Assembly (NCBI GenBank): GCA_934647945.1
Contig: CAKUFK010000001.1
Location: 380,265 to 444,264 of the forward strand
Origin: an uncultured Eubacteriales bacterium
GTDB taxonomy: Bacteria; Bacillota; Clostridia; Oscillospirales; Acutalibacteraceae
Length of the DNA: 64,000 nucleotides
Direction: 5' to 3'
Below the pieces are notes generated by a model. That model ran no database searches. It was not told the origin of the DNA and worked only from the letters and a program-made list of their open reading frames with translations. Positions 17,024 through 26,796 of the stretch are shown piece after piece; positions within the stretch are counted from its first letter, which is position 1; each line of letters opens with the position of its first letter. The translations under genes and the position numbers were made by a program.

Positions 17024-17797
17024 TCAGACAGCCTTGCGGTTTTTTTCGTAGATGATCCGCAGGCCCTCGAGCAGCAGGGTGTCGTCCCGCCGAATTTCCC
17101 GCCGGCAGTGGACGAAGACCACCCGGCCGAGTCCGCCGGTGCCCACGACGGTCACCGGATAGCCGAGCTCCTCCTCAATGCGGGCGGTCATCCCTTCGAT
17201 CATGGCGGCGGTGCCGAAAACAATACCAGATTCCATGCAGTCGTTGGTGTTGGAGCCGACCACCTTCTCCGGCGCCTGCAGGCGGATGCGGGGAAGGAGG
17301 GAAGCTTTCGTAATCAGGGAATCCAGGGAACTGGAAATGCCCGGCATAATGGCTCCGCCACGGAACGCCCCGGTTTTGTCCACCACCGACACCTTGGAAG
17401 CGGTTCCGAGGTCCCAGATCAGGCAGGGCGCTCCATATTTTTTTACCGCCGCCACCGCGCCGACGAGGAGATCCGCGCCGAGTGTGGCGGGATTATCGAT
17501 AAGGATGTTCATACCGGTACGGGTGCCGGGCCCGACCTGCATCGCGAGCACCCCGGTGACCTTGCGCACCGCCCCGTGCAGGGTCTGATCGAGCGGAGGC
17601 ACCACCGAGCTGAGGATCGCCCCTTCAAAGCCGGCGGGGTCGACGCCGTACAGGCGGAAAATATCCAGCAGCTCGACCGCATACTGATCCTCCATTTTGG
17701 ACCGGTCGGTGGCGATCCGGGATTCAAAAAGCAGCTCGGTGTTTTTGAACACGCCGAGCGTGATATTGGTATTCCCCATATCGAGCGTCAGAAGCAT
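17024..17797 (-). CDS. coaX: Type III pantothenate kinase
   Basis: The 257-residue protein belongs to the acetate/sugar kinase superfamily. DMGNTNITLGVF (6-17) is the phosphate-1 loop and IWDLGTASKVSVVD (about 122-135) the second conserved block. It carries out the first step of coenzyme A synthesis, pantothenate to 4'-phosphopantothenate, and this type is CoA-insensitive with a monovalent-cation requirement. It pairs with the downstream ECF S component. Another CoA gene (coaE) is at 47.9 kb. Confidence 0.93.
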   Translation of the reverse strand: MLLTLDMGNTNITLGVFKNTELLFESRIATDRSKMEDQYAVELLDIFRLYGVDPAGFEGAILSSVVPPLDQTLHGAVRKVTGVLAMQVGPGTRTGMNILIDNPATLGADLLVGAVAAVKKYGAPCLIWDLGTASKVSVVDKTGAFRGGAIMPGISSSLDSLITKASLLPRIRLQAPEKVVGSNTNDCMESGIVFGTAAMIEGMTARIEEELGYPVTVVGTGGLGRVVFVHCRREIRRDDTLLLEGLRIIYEKNRKAV

Positions 17798-17859
17798 CGG
17801 ACATCCGCCTTTCCTGCTATGAACTGCCGGACCCCTATCCGTGTGCCGGCTGAGTTTAT

Positions 17860-17868
17860 ATTATAGCA
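17860..17868 (-). promoter_or_regulatory. Extended -10 promoter of coaX
   Basis: On the minus strand TGCTATAAT reads as an extended -10 (TATAAT at 17860-17865). The -35 position is poor. Confidence 0.5.
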
Positions 17869-17977
17869 TATTCGTCAAGTGCATGAAAAGCCCGCCGGTG
17901 CGCCCGCTTTGCACCTGCCGCACATTGCCGGTGGGAAGGACGGGCCCCATCTTAATCAAAAATTCGCCCTTTTTTCT

Positions 17978-18006
17978 TTGAAATCCCCTTAGAAACGGCC
18001 TATACT
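17978..18006 (+). promoter_or_regulatory. Promoter of the glycosyltransferase gene
   Basis: TTGAAA (17978-17983) and TATACT (18001-18006) are 17 bases apart, about 35 bases upstream of the start codon. Confidence 0.7.
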
Positions 18007-18041
18007 AGCTTTATAAATGCCGCGTGAGGGAGGGGATTCAT

Positions 18042-19292
18042 ATGCCGGGCTGGAGCATCCTGTTCTACACCCTGGCCGGAGCCGCGGGGCTTCTGGCGCT
18101 TCCGGTCCTCGTCTGGCATGTGGCGATTGCCTTTTGCGGCCTTGCGCCGGCACGCCGCCGCAAGAACCTGCCGGTGCCGGGCCGGTACCGCTTTGCCGTG
18201 ATCGTGTGCGCCCGGCACGAGGAAACGGTGATCGGCCAGCTGCTCGACAGCCTGAAGGCGCAGGACTATCCGCGGGAAAGCTATGAGGTGTTTGTCATCG
18301 CGGACAACTGCACCGGAGACGATACCGCCGGCGCCGCCAAGGCGCACGGCGCGGCCGTGTATGAACGGTGGGACCAGCGGCGGATCGGCAAAGGGTATGC
18401 TCTGCAATGGGCGCTTAGCCGCATCCGGGAGGATTACCCCGGACGGTTCGACGCCGTGTGCGTGTTCGACGCCGACAATCTGGCGGCACCGGATTTCCTG
18501 ACGAAAATGAACGAGGCGCTGCAAAATGGCGCCGACGTCGCGCAGGGATACCGCGAGACGGTCAATCCGGAGGAAAGCTGGGTCAGCGGCTGTTACGCGG
18601 TTTACTGGATGTTTCTCATGCGGTTTTTCTACCGGGCGCGGCAGACACTCGGAATGTCCTGTATGGTCTGCGGAACCGGCTTCGCGTTCAAGATGGAGGT
18701 TTTGGAGCCCGGCGGCTGGAATACCCGGACCGTGACGGAAGACTGCGAGTTTTCCGTCCAGCAGATCACCGCCGGACGGACCATCGCGTTTGTGGATAGG
18801 GCGGTCTTTTATGATGAACAGCCGTCCGGCTTCGCCACCTCGCTGCGCCAGCGGTACCGCTGGGTTGTGGGCGCCGCTCAGGCGACACGCTGGTGTATGA
18901 AGGACGTAGGCAGGGGTATCCGGGCCCGGCACAAGGGATCGGTAGATATGCTGTGCTATCTGCTCGCTGTCCCGGCCACCCTGCTGCTGATGCTCCAGGG
19001 GCCGCTGCTCCTGTTGGCGGCGCTGCTGCAGCCGCTTTCGCCGCTCCCGATTTTATGGGGGATATTGACGGGGACCGCTGTCTCCTATACCGTGGCCGCG
19101 CTGGTTGCGCTGCTGTGCGTGCACCTGGAAGGAAAAAGCGTCCGCCGGTTGTGGAAGCCCATCCTGCTTTTTCCGTTGTTCATGCTGCCGATGGGCTTCA
19201 TGGCTGTGGCGGCGGCCATTCATCCCCGGGTCGCCTGGAAGCCGATCGTGCATCGGCGGGCGTCGACAATTGACGACGTCCTCAAATCCTGA
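18042..19292 (+). CDS. Family 2 glycosyltransferase, membrane-bound processive type
   Basis: The 416-residue protein has an N-terminal membrane helix and a GT-A domain. It shows the nucleotide-sugar D-D motifs (CVFDADN), the acceptor-binding TEDCEF and a QxxRW-like QRYRW. Three or four C-terminal membrane helices follow. This is the layout of cellulose/hyaluronan-synthase-like and poly-N-acetylglucosamine-type transferases that make and export polysaccharide. The ATG at 18042 is selected for the GAGGGAGGGG upstream. No cognate polysaccharide genes are adjacent, so the product is unknown. Confidence 0.88.
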   Translation: MPGWSILFYTLAGAAGLLALPVLVWHVAIAFCGLAPARRRKNLPVPGRYRFAVIVCARHEETVIGQLLDSLKAQDYPRESYEVFVIADNCTGDDTAGAAKAHGAAVYERWDQRRIGKGYALQWALSRIREDYPGRFDAVCVFDADNLAAPDFLTKMNEALQNGADVAQGYRETVNPEESWVSGCYAVYWMFLMRFFYRARQTLGMSCMVCGTGFAFKMEVLEPGGWNTRTVTEDCEFSVQQITAGRTIAFVDRAVFYDEQPSGFATSLRQRYRWVVGAAQATRWCMKDVGRGIRARHKGSVDMLCYLLAVPATLLLMLQGPLLLLAALLQPLSPLPILWGILTGTAVSYTVAALVALLCVHLEGKSVRRLWKPILLFPLFMLPMGFMAVAAAIHPRVAWKPIVHRRASTIDDVLKS

Positions 19293-19358
19293 TAAACTAT
19301 ACGATATGTCCGGCGGATATGGAATCCCACGGCGCCGGAGTCATGAGGAGGAATCGAG

Positions 19359-20174
19359 ATGTTTTCACAGGAGCTCCAAAACGCGGCGGTGGCACAGGGC
19401 TGGCGGGTGAATCCCCAGACAGGTGCCGTGACAGGCGTGTGCGATGGCGTAGCGTTTCGCGCCCTGGCGGAGGACGGGCTTTCTCTGGAACTGTCGGCCA
19501 GTATCGGGGAAAAACAGATACCGAAGCTTTCGGCGAAGTTTTCCCAGGCCTGTCCCGGATCTTCGGTCCAGCCCGCCGCCTGCGGCGTCCGGATCGACTG
19601 TCCCGCATCCCCTCAGACGGGAGAGGCGTTCGTTTCCCTGGTGCATCTGGCGGCCAAAACAGCGGTGTCGCACATCGAGGTGGCGCACGACGACAAATTC
19701 GAACGCTATGGCGAGCCGTTTTACGTTTATCTGCGCGGAGCGGCCGGTGCGCTCCTGGGCGCGCTGGTGGGGGCGGTGCCTTGGTTCCTGATCGGGGGCG
19801 GCTGGTTCTCGATGTGGCTCGGTGCACTCATCAGCATGGCCTCTTTCTACGGCTACCGGCTGTTCAAGGGCGCGCATCACACGACCTTTGCCACGGTTAC
19901 AGTCGTGCTGTTTTCCCTGCTTGCGATGTTCGGCGCCGAGTTCTGCGGGATGCTGCTCGATTATGTGCGCACCGGTTATTATGCGGATGTGGCTCAGGCC
20001 TTTGCGGCCATGATGGCGGGCCTGGAGGGCGGCGGCCTGTGGACCTTGCTGCGCAGTATGCTGGTGGGGCTCATCTTTGGGTTGATCGGGCTGTTCTCCA
20101 TCCGTAAATATATCTCGGTCTATACCCATGAGCCCCGGTTCCTGCGCAGCCGGGGACACAGGCGGGATAAATAA
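19359..20174 (+). CDS. Membrane protein, hypothetical
   Basis: The 271-residue protein has a soluble N-terminal half (about 1-125) and then four hydrophobic segments (about 127-150, 155-170, 178-205, 225-245). It ends in a basic cytoplasmic tail. AGGAGGAA precedes the ATG. It follows the glycosyltransferase by 66 bases and is probably in the same transcript. I recognise no family and propose no function. Confidence 0.7.
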   Translation: MFSQELQNAAVAQGWRVNPQTGAVTGVCDGVAFRALAEDGLSLELSASIGEKQIPKLSAKFSQACPGSSVQPAACGVRIDCPASPQTGEAFVSLVHLAAKTAVSHIEVAHDDKFERYGEPFYVYLRGAAGALLGALVGAVPWFLIGGGWFSMWLGALISMASFYGYRLFKGAHHTTFATVTVVLFSLLAMFGAEFCGMLLDYVRTGYYADVAQAFAAMMAGLEGGGLWTLLRSMLVGLIFGLIGLFSIRKYISVYTHEPRFLRSRGHRRDK

Positions 20175-20288
20175 AGCCACCGGCAGGTGCGGGCGCCCTA
20201 TGATAGGGCAGCCGCCCAAAATCTCGCGTCCTTGGGGGATAACCGGTTTTGAAATAATCCCTATTATCTCAAGAGAGGGGCGGGCGAT

Positions 20289-22040
20289 ATGCTGACGCTG
20301 ACACACGAGTTGAGTGATATGGTGGCGGATGCTTTCGAAGGGTGCGGATACGGCCGGGATTGGGGGCAGGTGTCGGGTTCCGACCGGCTGGATCTGTGCC
20401 AATTCCAATGCAACGGCGCCTTCGCGTGCGCGAAACGCTATCATAAGGCACCGCTGGCGATTGCTGAGGAGGTGGCGGCCGTTCTGGCGCGGAATCCCCT
20501 GTTTGCCAGGGTGGACGCGGCGCCGCCGGGTTTCCTCAACCTGACCTTGTCCGATGCCGCGCTTCTCGCCCGTCTCGCCGAACTGGCGGAGGACCCCCAT
20601 CTCGGGATCCCACAGGAACCAGGCGGCACGATCCTGATCGACTATGGCGGTCCCAACGTCGCGAAACCCCTGCACATCGGCCATCTGCGCTCGGCGATCA
20701 TCGGGGAATCCCTCAAGCGCCTGGCCAGAGCTATGGGGCGGACGGTGCTGGGGGATGTTCATCTGGGAGACTGGGGCCTCCAGATCGGCCTGGTCATCGC
20801 CGAATTAACAGACCGGCATCCGGATTGGCGCTGCTTTTCCCCCGACTTCCGTCCGGATGAGGACGACGTCCCGTCCTTGACGCCGGAGCTGCTCGCCGAG
20901 GTCTATCCCACAGCAAGCGGCCGGAGCAGGGACGACCCCGCGTTCAAAGAAAAGGCGCAGCGCGCCACGGGGGAACTGCAGCAGGGCCGGGCGGGCTATC
21001 TGGCTCTGTGGAGAGAGATCCTGCGGGTGTCGGTCGAGGATCTCAAGACCAATTACCGCCGCCTGCAGGTGGATTTCGATTTGTGGTACGGGGAAAGCGA
21101 CGCGGAACCCTATGTAGAACCCCTGCTTGCCCGGCTGCGGGAACGCAATCTGCTGCGCGAGAGCGAGGGGGCCCTGGTGGTCGATGTGGAGGAGGAGGGG
21201 GACAAAGCCCCCATGCCGCCCGTCATTGTCAAGAAAAGCGACAGTTCCAGCATATACGCCACCACCGACCTGGCGACCATTCTGCAGCGGGAACGCGACT
21301 TTGCCCCGGCGGAGATCTGGTACGTGGTGGATAAACGGCAGAGCCTGCATTTCACCCAGGTGTTCCGCTGTGCAAAGAAAGCGGGGCTCGTCCCGCCTTC
21401 GGCCCGGCTGGAGCATCTCGGCTTCGGCACCATGAACGGCAGCGACGGCAAGCCCTATAAAACCCGGGACGGCGGAGTGATGCGGCTTTCGGAGTTTCTG
21501 GATACCGTGACGGACGCGGCCTTTTCCAAAATGGGGGACTCGGCCTTCGTCTCCAAAGAGGAGGGGCCCGAAACAGCCCGCCGGCTGGGGCTCGCCGCCG
21601 TCAAATTCGGGGATCTGGTGAATCACCGGACCAAGGATTACGTTTTCGACCTGGATAAATTCCTGGCATTCGAGGGGAAAACCGGGGTATATCTCCTCTA
21701 TACCCTGACCCGCATCCAGTCGATTCTGAACAAGGCCGGGGATCCGTCCGGCACCTGTCCCTCCGGGATTTATACGGACGTGGAGCGGGAGCTGGTCCTC
21801 GCTATGCTGCTGACAGGCGATGCCTTTTCCCACGCGTTTGCGGAGCGGGCACCGAATATCGTATGTGAGAACGCATACCGGATCGCCTCGGTGTTTTCCC
21901 GGTTTTATCACGATAACCACATTCTGGGAGAGACGGATCCGGACCGCAGAGCCTCCTGGCTCTCCCTTTGCCGCCTGACCAAACGCCTGCTCCTCCTGCA
22001 GCTCGACGTCCTCGGCATCGAACCGGTCGACAGCATGTAG
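20289..22040 (+). CDS. argS: Arginyl-tRNA synthetase
   Basis: The 583-residue protein is a class I synthetase. The HIGH motif reads HIGHLRSAIIGESLKRL, preceded by PNVAKPL, and LGDWGLQIG follows. The region of the degenerate KMSKS loop contains MNGSDGKPYKTRDGG. The DALR-type anticodon domain ends with the usual ArgS C terminus (ending in a VDSM-type tail). It charges tRNA-Arg with arginine. AGAGGGGCGG precedes the ATG. A nested hairpin (20189-20218) lies in the 114-base gap before it; no T-box pattern was seen. Confidence 0.95.
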   Translation: MLTLTHELSDMVADAFEGCGYGRDWGQVSGSDRLDLCQFQCNGAFACAKRYHKAPLAIAEEVAAVLARNPLFARVDAAPPGFLNLTLSDAALLARLAELAEDPHLGIPQEPGGTILIDYGGPNVAKPLHIGHLRSAIIGESLKRLARAMGRTVLGDVHLGDWGLQIGLVIAELTDRHPDWRCFSPDFRPDEDDVPSLTPELLAEVYPTASGRSRDDPAFKEKAQRATGELQQGRAGYLALWREILRVSVEDLKTNYRRLQVDFDLWYGESDAEPYVEPLLARLRERNLLRESEGALVVDVEEEGDKAPMPPVIVKKSDSSSIYATTDLATILQRERDFAPAEIWYVVDKRQSLHFTQVFRCAKKAGLVPPSARLEHLGFGTMNGSDGKPYKTRDGGVMRLSEFLDTVTDAAFSKMGDSAFVSKEEGPETARRLGLAAVKFGDLVNHRTKDYVFDLDKFLAFEGKTGVYLLYTLTRIQSILNKAGDPSGTCPSGIYTDVERELVLAMLLTGDAFSHAFAERAPNIVCENAYRIASVFSRFYHDNHILGETDPDRRASWLSLCRLTKRLLLLQLDVLGIEPVDSM

Positions 22041-22122
22041 CGGCGCCGCAAAAAAGCGGGGCCTTATGAGAAACTTAAGACGGTTCCCGTTTATTCTTAA
22101 AATTTTGTCCATCCGCATATGC

Positions 22123-22128
22123 TACAAT
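22123..22128 (+). promoter_or_regulatory. Extended -10 promoter of the amidase gene
   Basis: TACAAT preceded by TGC makes an extended -10 about 40 bases upstream of the start; the -35 is poor. Confidence 0.4.
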
Positions 22129-22166
22129 GACAGGGACATCACACACAGGAAGAGAGGTCCCGCACC

Positions 22167-22901
22167 ATGCATGAATCCGATCCCTATCCATATGATGACG
22201 CCTATGACCCGGCAGCTGTCCGGAGCCAGCGGATGGAACGGCGCCGCCGGGAACAGCGGCGCCGTTGGCGCCGGCTATTGGTCGTCTGTACACTGGTTGC
22301 CGCCGTACCGCTGCTGATATACGGGCTTTGGCGGACAGGAAGGAACGGGCCGGCTCCCGTCGCCTCCTCCGGCGGACCGTCTGCCATCGCGATCCCGGAA
22401 TGGATCGACCAGCAGATCATCGACCTGGACGGCGCCGCCAGGACCGGGACGCCCATTGGAAGGATCCGCGATATCGCGATCCATTATGTAGCCAATCCCG
22501 GCACCACGGCGCGGCAAAACCGCAATTATTTCAATCAAAAAGGGGTGGAGGTGAGCTCTCACTTCATTGTCGGGCTGGAGGGGGAGGTCGTGCAGTGCGT
22601 CCCTCTCGACGAAAAATCCTCCGCGACCAACGACCGGAACATCGACACCATCTCCATCGAGGTCTGCCACCCGGACGAAACCGGGCGGTTCAACGATGCC
22701 GCCTATGCCTCGCTGGTCAAGCTGTGCACCTGGCTGATGGGGCAGTATGGACTGGATGAAACCCATCTCATCCGCCATTACGATGTTACGGGCAAACTCT
22801 GTCCCCTCTATTTCGTCCGGCATGAGGACGCGTGGGAGCGTTTCAAACAGGATGTCGTATCCTACCAAAAGAACGGGACGTACAACGAAAACCGTCTGTA
22901 A
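22167..22901 (+). CDS. N-acetylmuramoyl-L-alanine amidase (Amidase_2 type)
   Basis: The 244-residue protein has a basic N terminus, one membrane anchor (about 37-54) and an outer Amidase_2 domain from about residue 95. Zinc ligands are visible in AIHYVANPG (His), RHYDVTGKLCP (His and Cys), and the fold block SSHFIVGLEGEVVQCVPL is intact. The enzyme cuts the lactyl amide bond between MurNAc and the stem peptide, for wall turnover, cell separation or spore processes. GGAAGAGAGG precedes the ATG. Confidence 0.9.
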   Translation: MHESDPYPYDDAYDPAAVRSQRMERRRREQRRRWRRLLVVCTLVAAVPLLIYGLWRTGRNGPAPVASSGGPSAIAIPEWIDQQIIDLDGAARTGTPIGRIRDIAIHYVANPGTTARQNRNYFNQKGVEVSSHFIVGLEGEVVQCVPLDEKSSATNDRNIDTISIEVCHPDETGRFNDAAYASLVKLCTWLMGQYGLDETHLIRHYDVTGKLCPLYFVRHEDAWERFKQDVVSYQKNGTYNENRL

Positions 22902-22973
22902 ACCCCCTTCTATCGACAAATACCGTTGCGAAAATCCAAAAAGTTTACTCTGTTTTTTCATGCGCATATATGC

Positions 22974-23016
22974 TATAATATCCGCAAAGGCCGGCAAGGC
23001 TTTTGCGGATATTTTT
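22974..23016 (+). promoter_or_regulatory. Extended -10 promoter overlapping a terminator hairpin
   Basis: TGCTATAAT (TATAAT at 22974-22979) runs straight into an 11-bp stem (22978-22988 with 23002-23012) followed by T5. The hairpin can end the amidase transcript, while the promoter at its left edge can start the signalling gene. A transcript from this promoter would lack the full left arm, so terminator and promoter could be mutually exclusive. Confidence 0.55.
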
Positions 23017-23161
23017 GCGGGTGTTCGGGAAGAAAGCGATGCCTTTCACCCCTTGTCGCGTTTATATAGGAACCGAAGCTGGCGGCGAGACACACAGATT
23101 CCGCACCGGGTGGAAAGCCCACACCGAGAGGAACGCCGCAGCAAAAGACGGGAGTGACGAG

Positions 23162-26100
23162 ATGCCGGTCAGTATGCAGGCAGAACAGACTATAACGCAG
23201 TTTCTGGAACTTCTGGCCGCTTTCCGCCTGAAAGAGGCCGGGGAGCTGGTTTTTGAAGATATTTGGTACGATATCCCCGGGACCGATTGGCTGGAGGGGC
23301 GGGCAGGCCTCGAGATCCTGGCCGCCTATCTGCGGGCGGAGCTTCCGGAAGGCTGGAAGCAGGAGGCGCCGGTCCGGCGTTCACTCGGAGCGGACTTGGA
23401 GGAAATCCGGGTCGTGACCGGCTTGCCGGGCCGCCGCCTGCGCTGGACCGCCGTCACCGGAAAAGGTCCGGCGGGCTGGCGCATTCGCAGCATACGGGTT
23501 GCCCTGGCCGACGGTGCGGAGATGTGGGACCGTGTCCCCTTCGGCCTGCAGAAATGTCGTCTCGACGACGCCTGCACCTGTCTTTACCTTTCCGACGCGT
23601 TTCTGCGGATGGTGGGATATACCCGGCAGGAGATCCGGGAGCTGTTCGAGGATAGCTTTTACCGCCTCCTGCCGCCCGACGACGCTGCGCGCGTCCGGCG
23701 ATCCATCAATGAGGCCCTGGATGCCGGGGAGTCCTCCTTAGAGCTCGAGTACCGTCTGCAAACCAAGGACGGCGGGTATATATGGGTGCTGGACAGGACG
23801 GAGGTTTTGGGGGAGGACGGGACCGCTTACGCGTATTGTGTCATCTCGGATATCACCCCGCAGCATACTCTCAAAGCCTATTATGAAAACATCCTGGACT
23901 GCCTGCCCACCCCTTTAATCGTCACCGACCGTCGGAACCGTTTAAGGCTGCTCAACAACAGCGCCCTGCATCTGATCGGCAAACCCGCCGGGGAACTTCT
24001 CGGCCGGAACAGCGATACCCTCTACCAGGGGGATAAACCGTCGTATGTTGAAAGGGACGGCCGCTGTTACAAGGTGGACTACTCCCACCTGTACGACGCG
24101 GACGGCCGTGAAGACGCACACATCGCGGTGATGAGCGACATCACGGCCCTCCGGGAGATGGACGACAGCTTGAAATCCCTGGCCAAAAAGATCCCCGGCG
24201 GGGTGTGCGAGGTCGCGTTCGACGAGGACTTCACCCTCCTGTATGGCAACGAGGGCTTTTATGCCATGTACGGCTATACGCCGGCTGAAATGCGTGAGGA
24301 ACTGGGGAACCGCCTGATTTTGGCGATCCATCCCGAGGATGTTCCCCACATCCGGCAGGAGGTGGCTGAGGCAGGGGAACAAAACCGTGGATTCGAATTT
24401 GAAAAGCGTATCTACCGCAAGGACGGGACGATGGTGTGCATGCTCACCCGCGGCACCATCTCCAGGCGGCAGAGCGGGCTTGTGCTCGACTGCCTCATCC
24501 TGGATATTACCGCCCGGAAAAACATGGAACAGGAGCTGCGCCTGAGCGAGGAGCGTTTCCGCATTGCCCTGGCGCAGACAACCGACATTGTCTTCGATTA
24601 TGATATGCGGCGGGGTGAGGTGCTCCATACCAACCGTTCGGTGGCGGTCTACGGGCTGCCCCAAATCGTGGCAGGCGCGCCCCAGGCCATTGTGGACAGC
24701 GGCGCCGTACAGCCCGATTCGGCCGAGGTTTTCCTCGATATGTACCGCCGGATCGACGCCGGGGAGCAGACGGCTTCCTGCATAATCGGTGCCAGGCATG
24801 CCGACGGGAAGCCGGTTTGGAACCGCATTACGATGACGAATGTTTACGGGACCGACGGCCGGCCCTTCCGGGCGGTCGGCATCATTGAGGATATCACGGC
24901 CCAGCGGGAGGCCGAACGCCGCTTTGCGGAGGAGGAACAGTTCCGCGCGGCGATGCTGTCCAAGGCCATCACATCATATGAGGTGAATGTCTCGCAAAAC
25001 CGCCTGATCCGCGGCTTTGAAAATGAGGATACCTGGTTCGGCGTCGAGCTGACGGAGGATTTTGAGGAGCTGATGCGGCGCTTGGCTGACAAAGCGGTGC
25101 ATCCGGAGGACCGGGAAGCCTTCCTTCGGGTGCAAGATTGCCGGCGTCTGCTGGATGCTTTTGAAAACGGGGTACGGGAATGCACGGCCGAGTACCGCCG
25201 CCGGGAAAGCGATGGACGCTATATCTGGGCCTCCTGCGTAATCCACCTGCTAAAAGAGGCCGTGACGGGGGAACTCAAGGGCTTTGCCTATGTCACCGAC
25301 ATCGACGATCAGAAAAAGCACGAGCTGTCGCTGCAATACAGCGCCGAACGGGATCTGCTGACCGGGTTGTACAACCGTCACACGGCCGAACGGCTCATCC
25401 GGGAGCTCCTGCAGGCCGGAGAAAAGGACGCGCTCCACGCCTTCCTGATGATCGACCTCGACGATTTCAAGGCGGTCAACGATACCCTTGGTCATATTTT
25501 CGGCGACGCAGTCCTCTCCGAGATCGCCAAAAAAATCCGGGGCATATTCCGCAAGAGCGATATCGTCGGGCGGATCGGCGGGGACGAATTTGTCGTCTTC
25601 CTGCGCGATATCCCCCAAATCGAGCACGCAGTGGCCAAAGCGGAAGAGCTGTGCCGGGAATTCCGGGCCGCTTATGCGGGAGAGAATGGGACCTATAAGA
25701 TTTCGGGGTCGATCGGCATCGCGTATTTTCCGTCCGATGGGGTAACGTTCGACGAGCTGTACGGCAAGGCCGATCTGGCGCTTTACGCAGCAAAGCACAA
25801 GGGGAAAGACGCCTGCGCCGTTTATCGCGATGTCCTGCCAGAACACACCGGCCGTCCCCGGCCTCTGGACGATATCGAAAATACCCGGGCTAAAAACTTC
25901 TCCGAAAACGTATCGGAATACGTTTTCCGGATCCTGTATGAGGCAAAGGATCTCCAGCTTGCGGTGGAATCGGTCCTGAAGCTGCTCTGCCGGCATTTCG
26001 GGGTCAGCCGGGGCTATATCTTCGAAAACACTGCGGATGACCAGGGCTGCTCCAACACCTTCGAATGGTGCGACGCTGGGGTAGAGCCCCAGATTGACCG

Positions 26101-26758
26101 GCTGCAGAATATCAGCTACGCCTCGCTCGGGGGATATGAGAAAAATTTTGCCCGGGACGATATTTACATTGTTCACAGCCTCGATGATGTCGCCGAAGAG
26201 GAACGGGTCGTGCTCGAACCGCAGGGAATCCGCTCCATGTTGCAGTGCGCGATCCGGATCGGGGGCCGGTTCAAGGGCTTTATGGGAGTGGATGAGTGCA
26301 AACAGAACCGGGTCTTCACCTTCGACGAAATCGAGACCCTTCGGAATGTCGCGGGGCTCCTCGGCACCTTCCTGTCCAACAGACGGGCCGAGGAAGCGGT
26401 CCGGCAGACCAACCGGGCGCTGCGGACGGTGATGGACAACCTCAACAGCTACACCTACGTCGTCCGGCCCGGCAGCTATGAACTGCTGTTCATCAACCAG
26501 AAAACCCTCGGGGTCGCGCCTGGGACGGCTGCCGGAGATAAATGCTACCGCGCGTTTTTTGGGCGGGAGGAGCCCTGTGCCGCCTGTCCGATGCAGGATC
26601 TACGGGAAGGGGTTTCGCAGAGCCGGCGGGAGATCTACAACGACCTGCTGGACATCTGGACCGAGACTACGGCAAGCTTGGTGGACTGGACGGACGACGA
26701 GCGCTGCTGTCTGCTCAACTGCATCGATATATCGGAGTATAAACCCCAGGGGAAATGA
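23162..26758 (+). CDS. Multi-PAS / GGDEF / GAF signalling protein, probable diguanylate cyclase
   Basis: The product of 1198 residues has no membrane helix. In order I see a SnoaL-like N-terminal module (5-115), five PAS-type units (about 120-236, 240-340, 338-452, 458-583, 590-720) and a GGDEF domain (727-886). A GAF domain (about 910-1075) and a final cysteine-containing PAS (about 1083-1165) follow. The active site is intact (GGDEF at 805) and the product-inhibition I-site RKSD lies five residues before it. It should make cyclic di-GMP in the cytosol in response to several ligands. The ATG at 23162 is chosen for the GGGAGTGACGAG upstream; the frame stays open 159 bases further. No EAL or HD-GYP domain is present. 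Confidence 0.9.
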   Translation: MPVSMQAEQTITQFLELLAAFRLKEAGELVFEDIWYDIPGTDWLEGRAGLEILAAYLRAELPEGWKQEAPVRRSLGADLEEIRVVTGLPGRRLRWTAVTGKGPAGWRIRSIRVALADGAEMWDRVPFGLQKCRLDDACTCLYLSDAFLRMVGYTRQEIRELFEDSFYRLLPPDDAARVRRSINEALDAGESSLELEYRLQTKDGGYIWVLDRTEVLGEDGTAYAYCVISDITPQHTLKAYYENILDCLPTPLIVTDRRNRLRLLNNSALHLIGKPAGELLGRNSDTLYQGDKPSYVERDGRCYKVDYSHLYDADGREDAHIAVMSDITALREMDDSLKSLAKKIPGGVCEVAFDEDFTLLYGNEGFYAMYGYTPAEMREELGNRLILAIHPEDVPHIRQEVAEAGEQNRGFEFEKRIYRKDGTMVCMLTRGTISRRQSGLVLDCLILDITARKNMEQELRLSEERFRIALAQTTDIVFDYDMRRGEVLHTNRSVAVYGLPQIVAGAPQAIVDSGAVQPDSAEVFLDMYRRIDAGEQTASCIIGARHADGKPVWNRITMTNVYGTDGRPFRAVGIIEDITAQREAERRFAEEEQFRAAMLSKAITSYEVNVSQNRLIRGFENEDTWFGVELTEDFEELMRRLADKAVHPEDREAFLRVQDCRRLLDAFENGVRECTAEYRRRESDGRYIWASCVIHLLKEAVTGELKGFAYVTDIDDQKKHELSLQYSAERDLLTGLYNRHTAERLIRELLQAGEKDALHAFLMIDLDDFKAVNDTLGHIFGDAVLSEIAKKIRGIFRKSDIVGRIGGDEFVVFLRDIPQIEHAVAKAEELCREFRAAYAGENGTYKISGSIGIAYFPSDGVTFDELYGKADLALYAAKHKGKDACAVYRDVLPEHTGRPRPLDDIENTRAKNFSENVSEYVFRILYEAKDLQLAVESVLKLLCRHFGVSRGYIFENTADDQGCSNTFEWCDAGVEPQIDRLQNISYASLGGYEKNFARDDIYIVHSLDDVAEEERVVLEPQGIRSMLQCAIRIGGRFKGFMGVDECKQNRVFTFDEIETLRNVAGLLGTFLSNRRAEEAVRQTNRALRTVMDNLNSYTYVVRPGSYELLFINQKTLGVAPGTAAGDKCYRAFFGREEPCAACPMQDLREGVSQSRREIYNDLLDIWTETTASLVDWTDDERCCLLNCIDISEYKPQGK

Positions 26759-26764
26759 ACGAAC

Positions 26765-26796
26765 GGGCGCCGGAGGAAATCCTCCGGCGCCCTTAT
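26765..26796 (+). terminator. Terminator after the GGDEF gene
   Basis: A 12-bp GC-rich perfect stem (26765-26776 with 26781-26792) with AAAT loop starts 6 bases after the stop codon. The T-run is weak. The next 230 bases, to 27025, show no gene on either strand. Confidence 0.65.

Noticed and set aside
20175..20288. T-box leader for argS
   Set aside because: Only 114 bases, one nested hairpin, and no T-box sequence or specifier loop could be identified.
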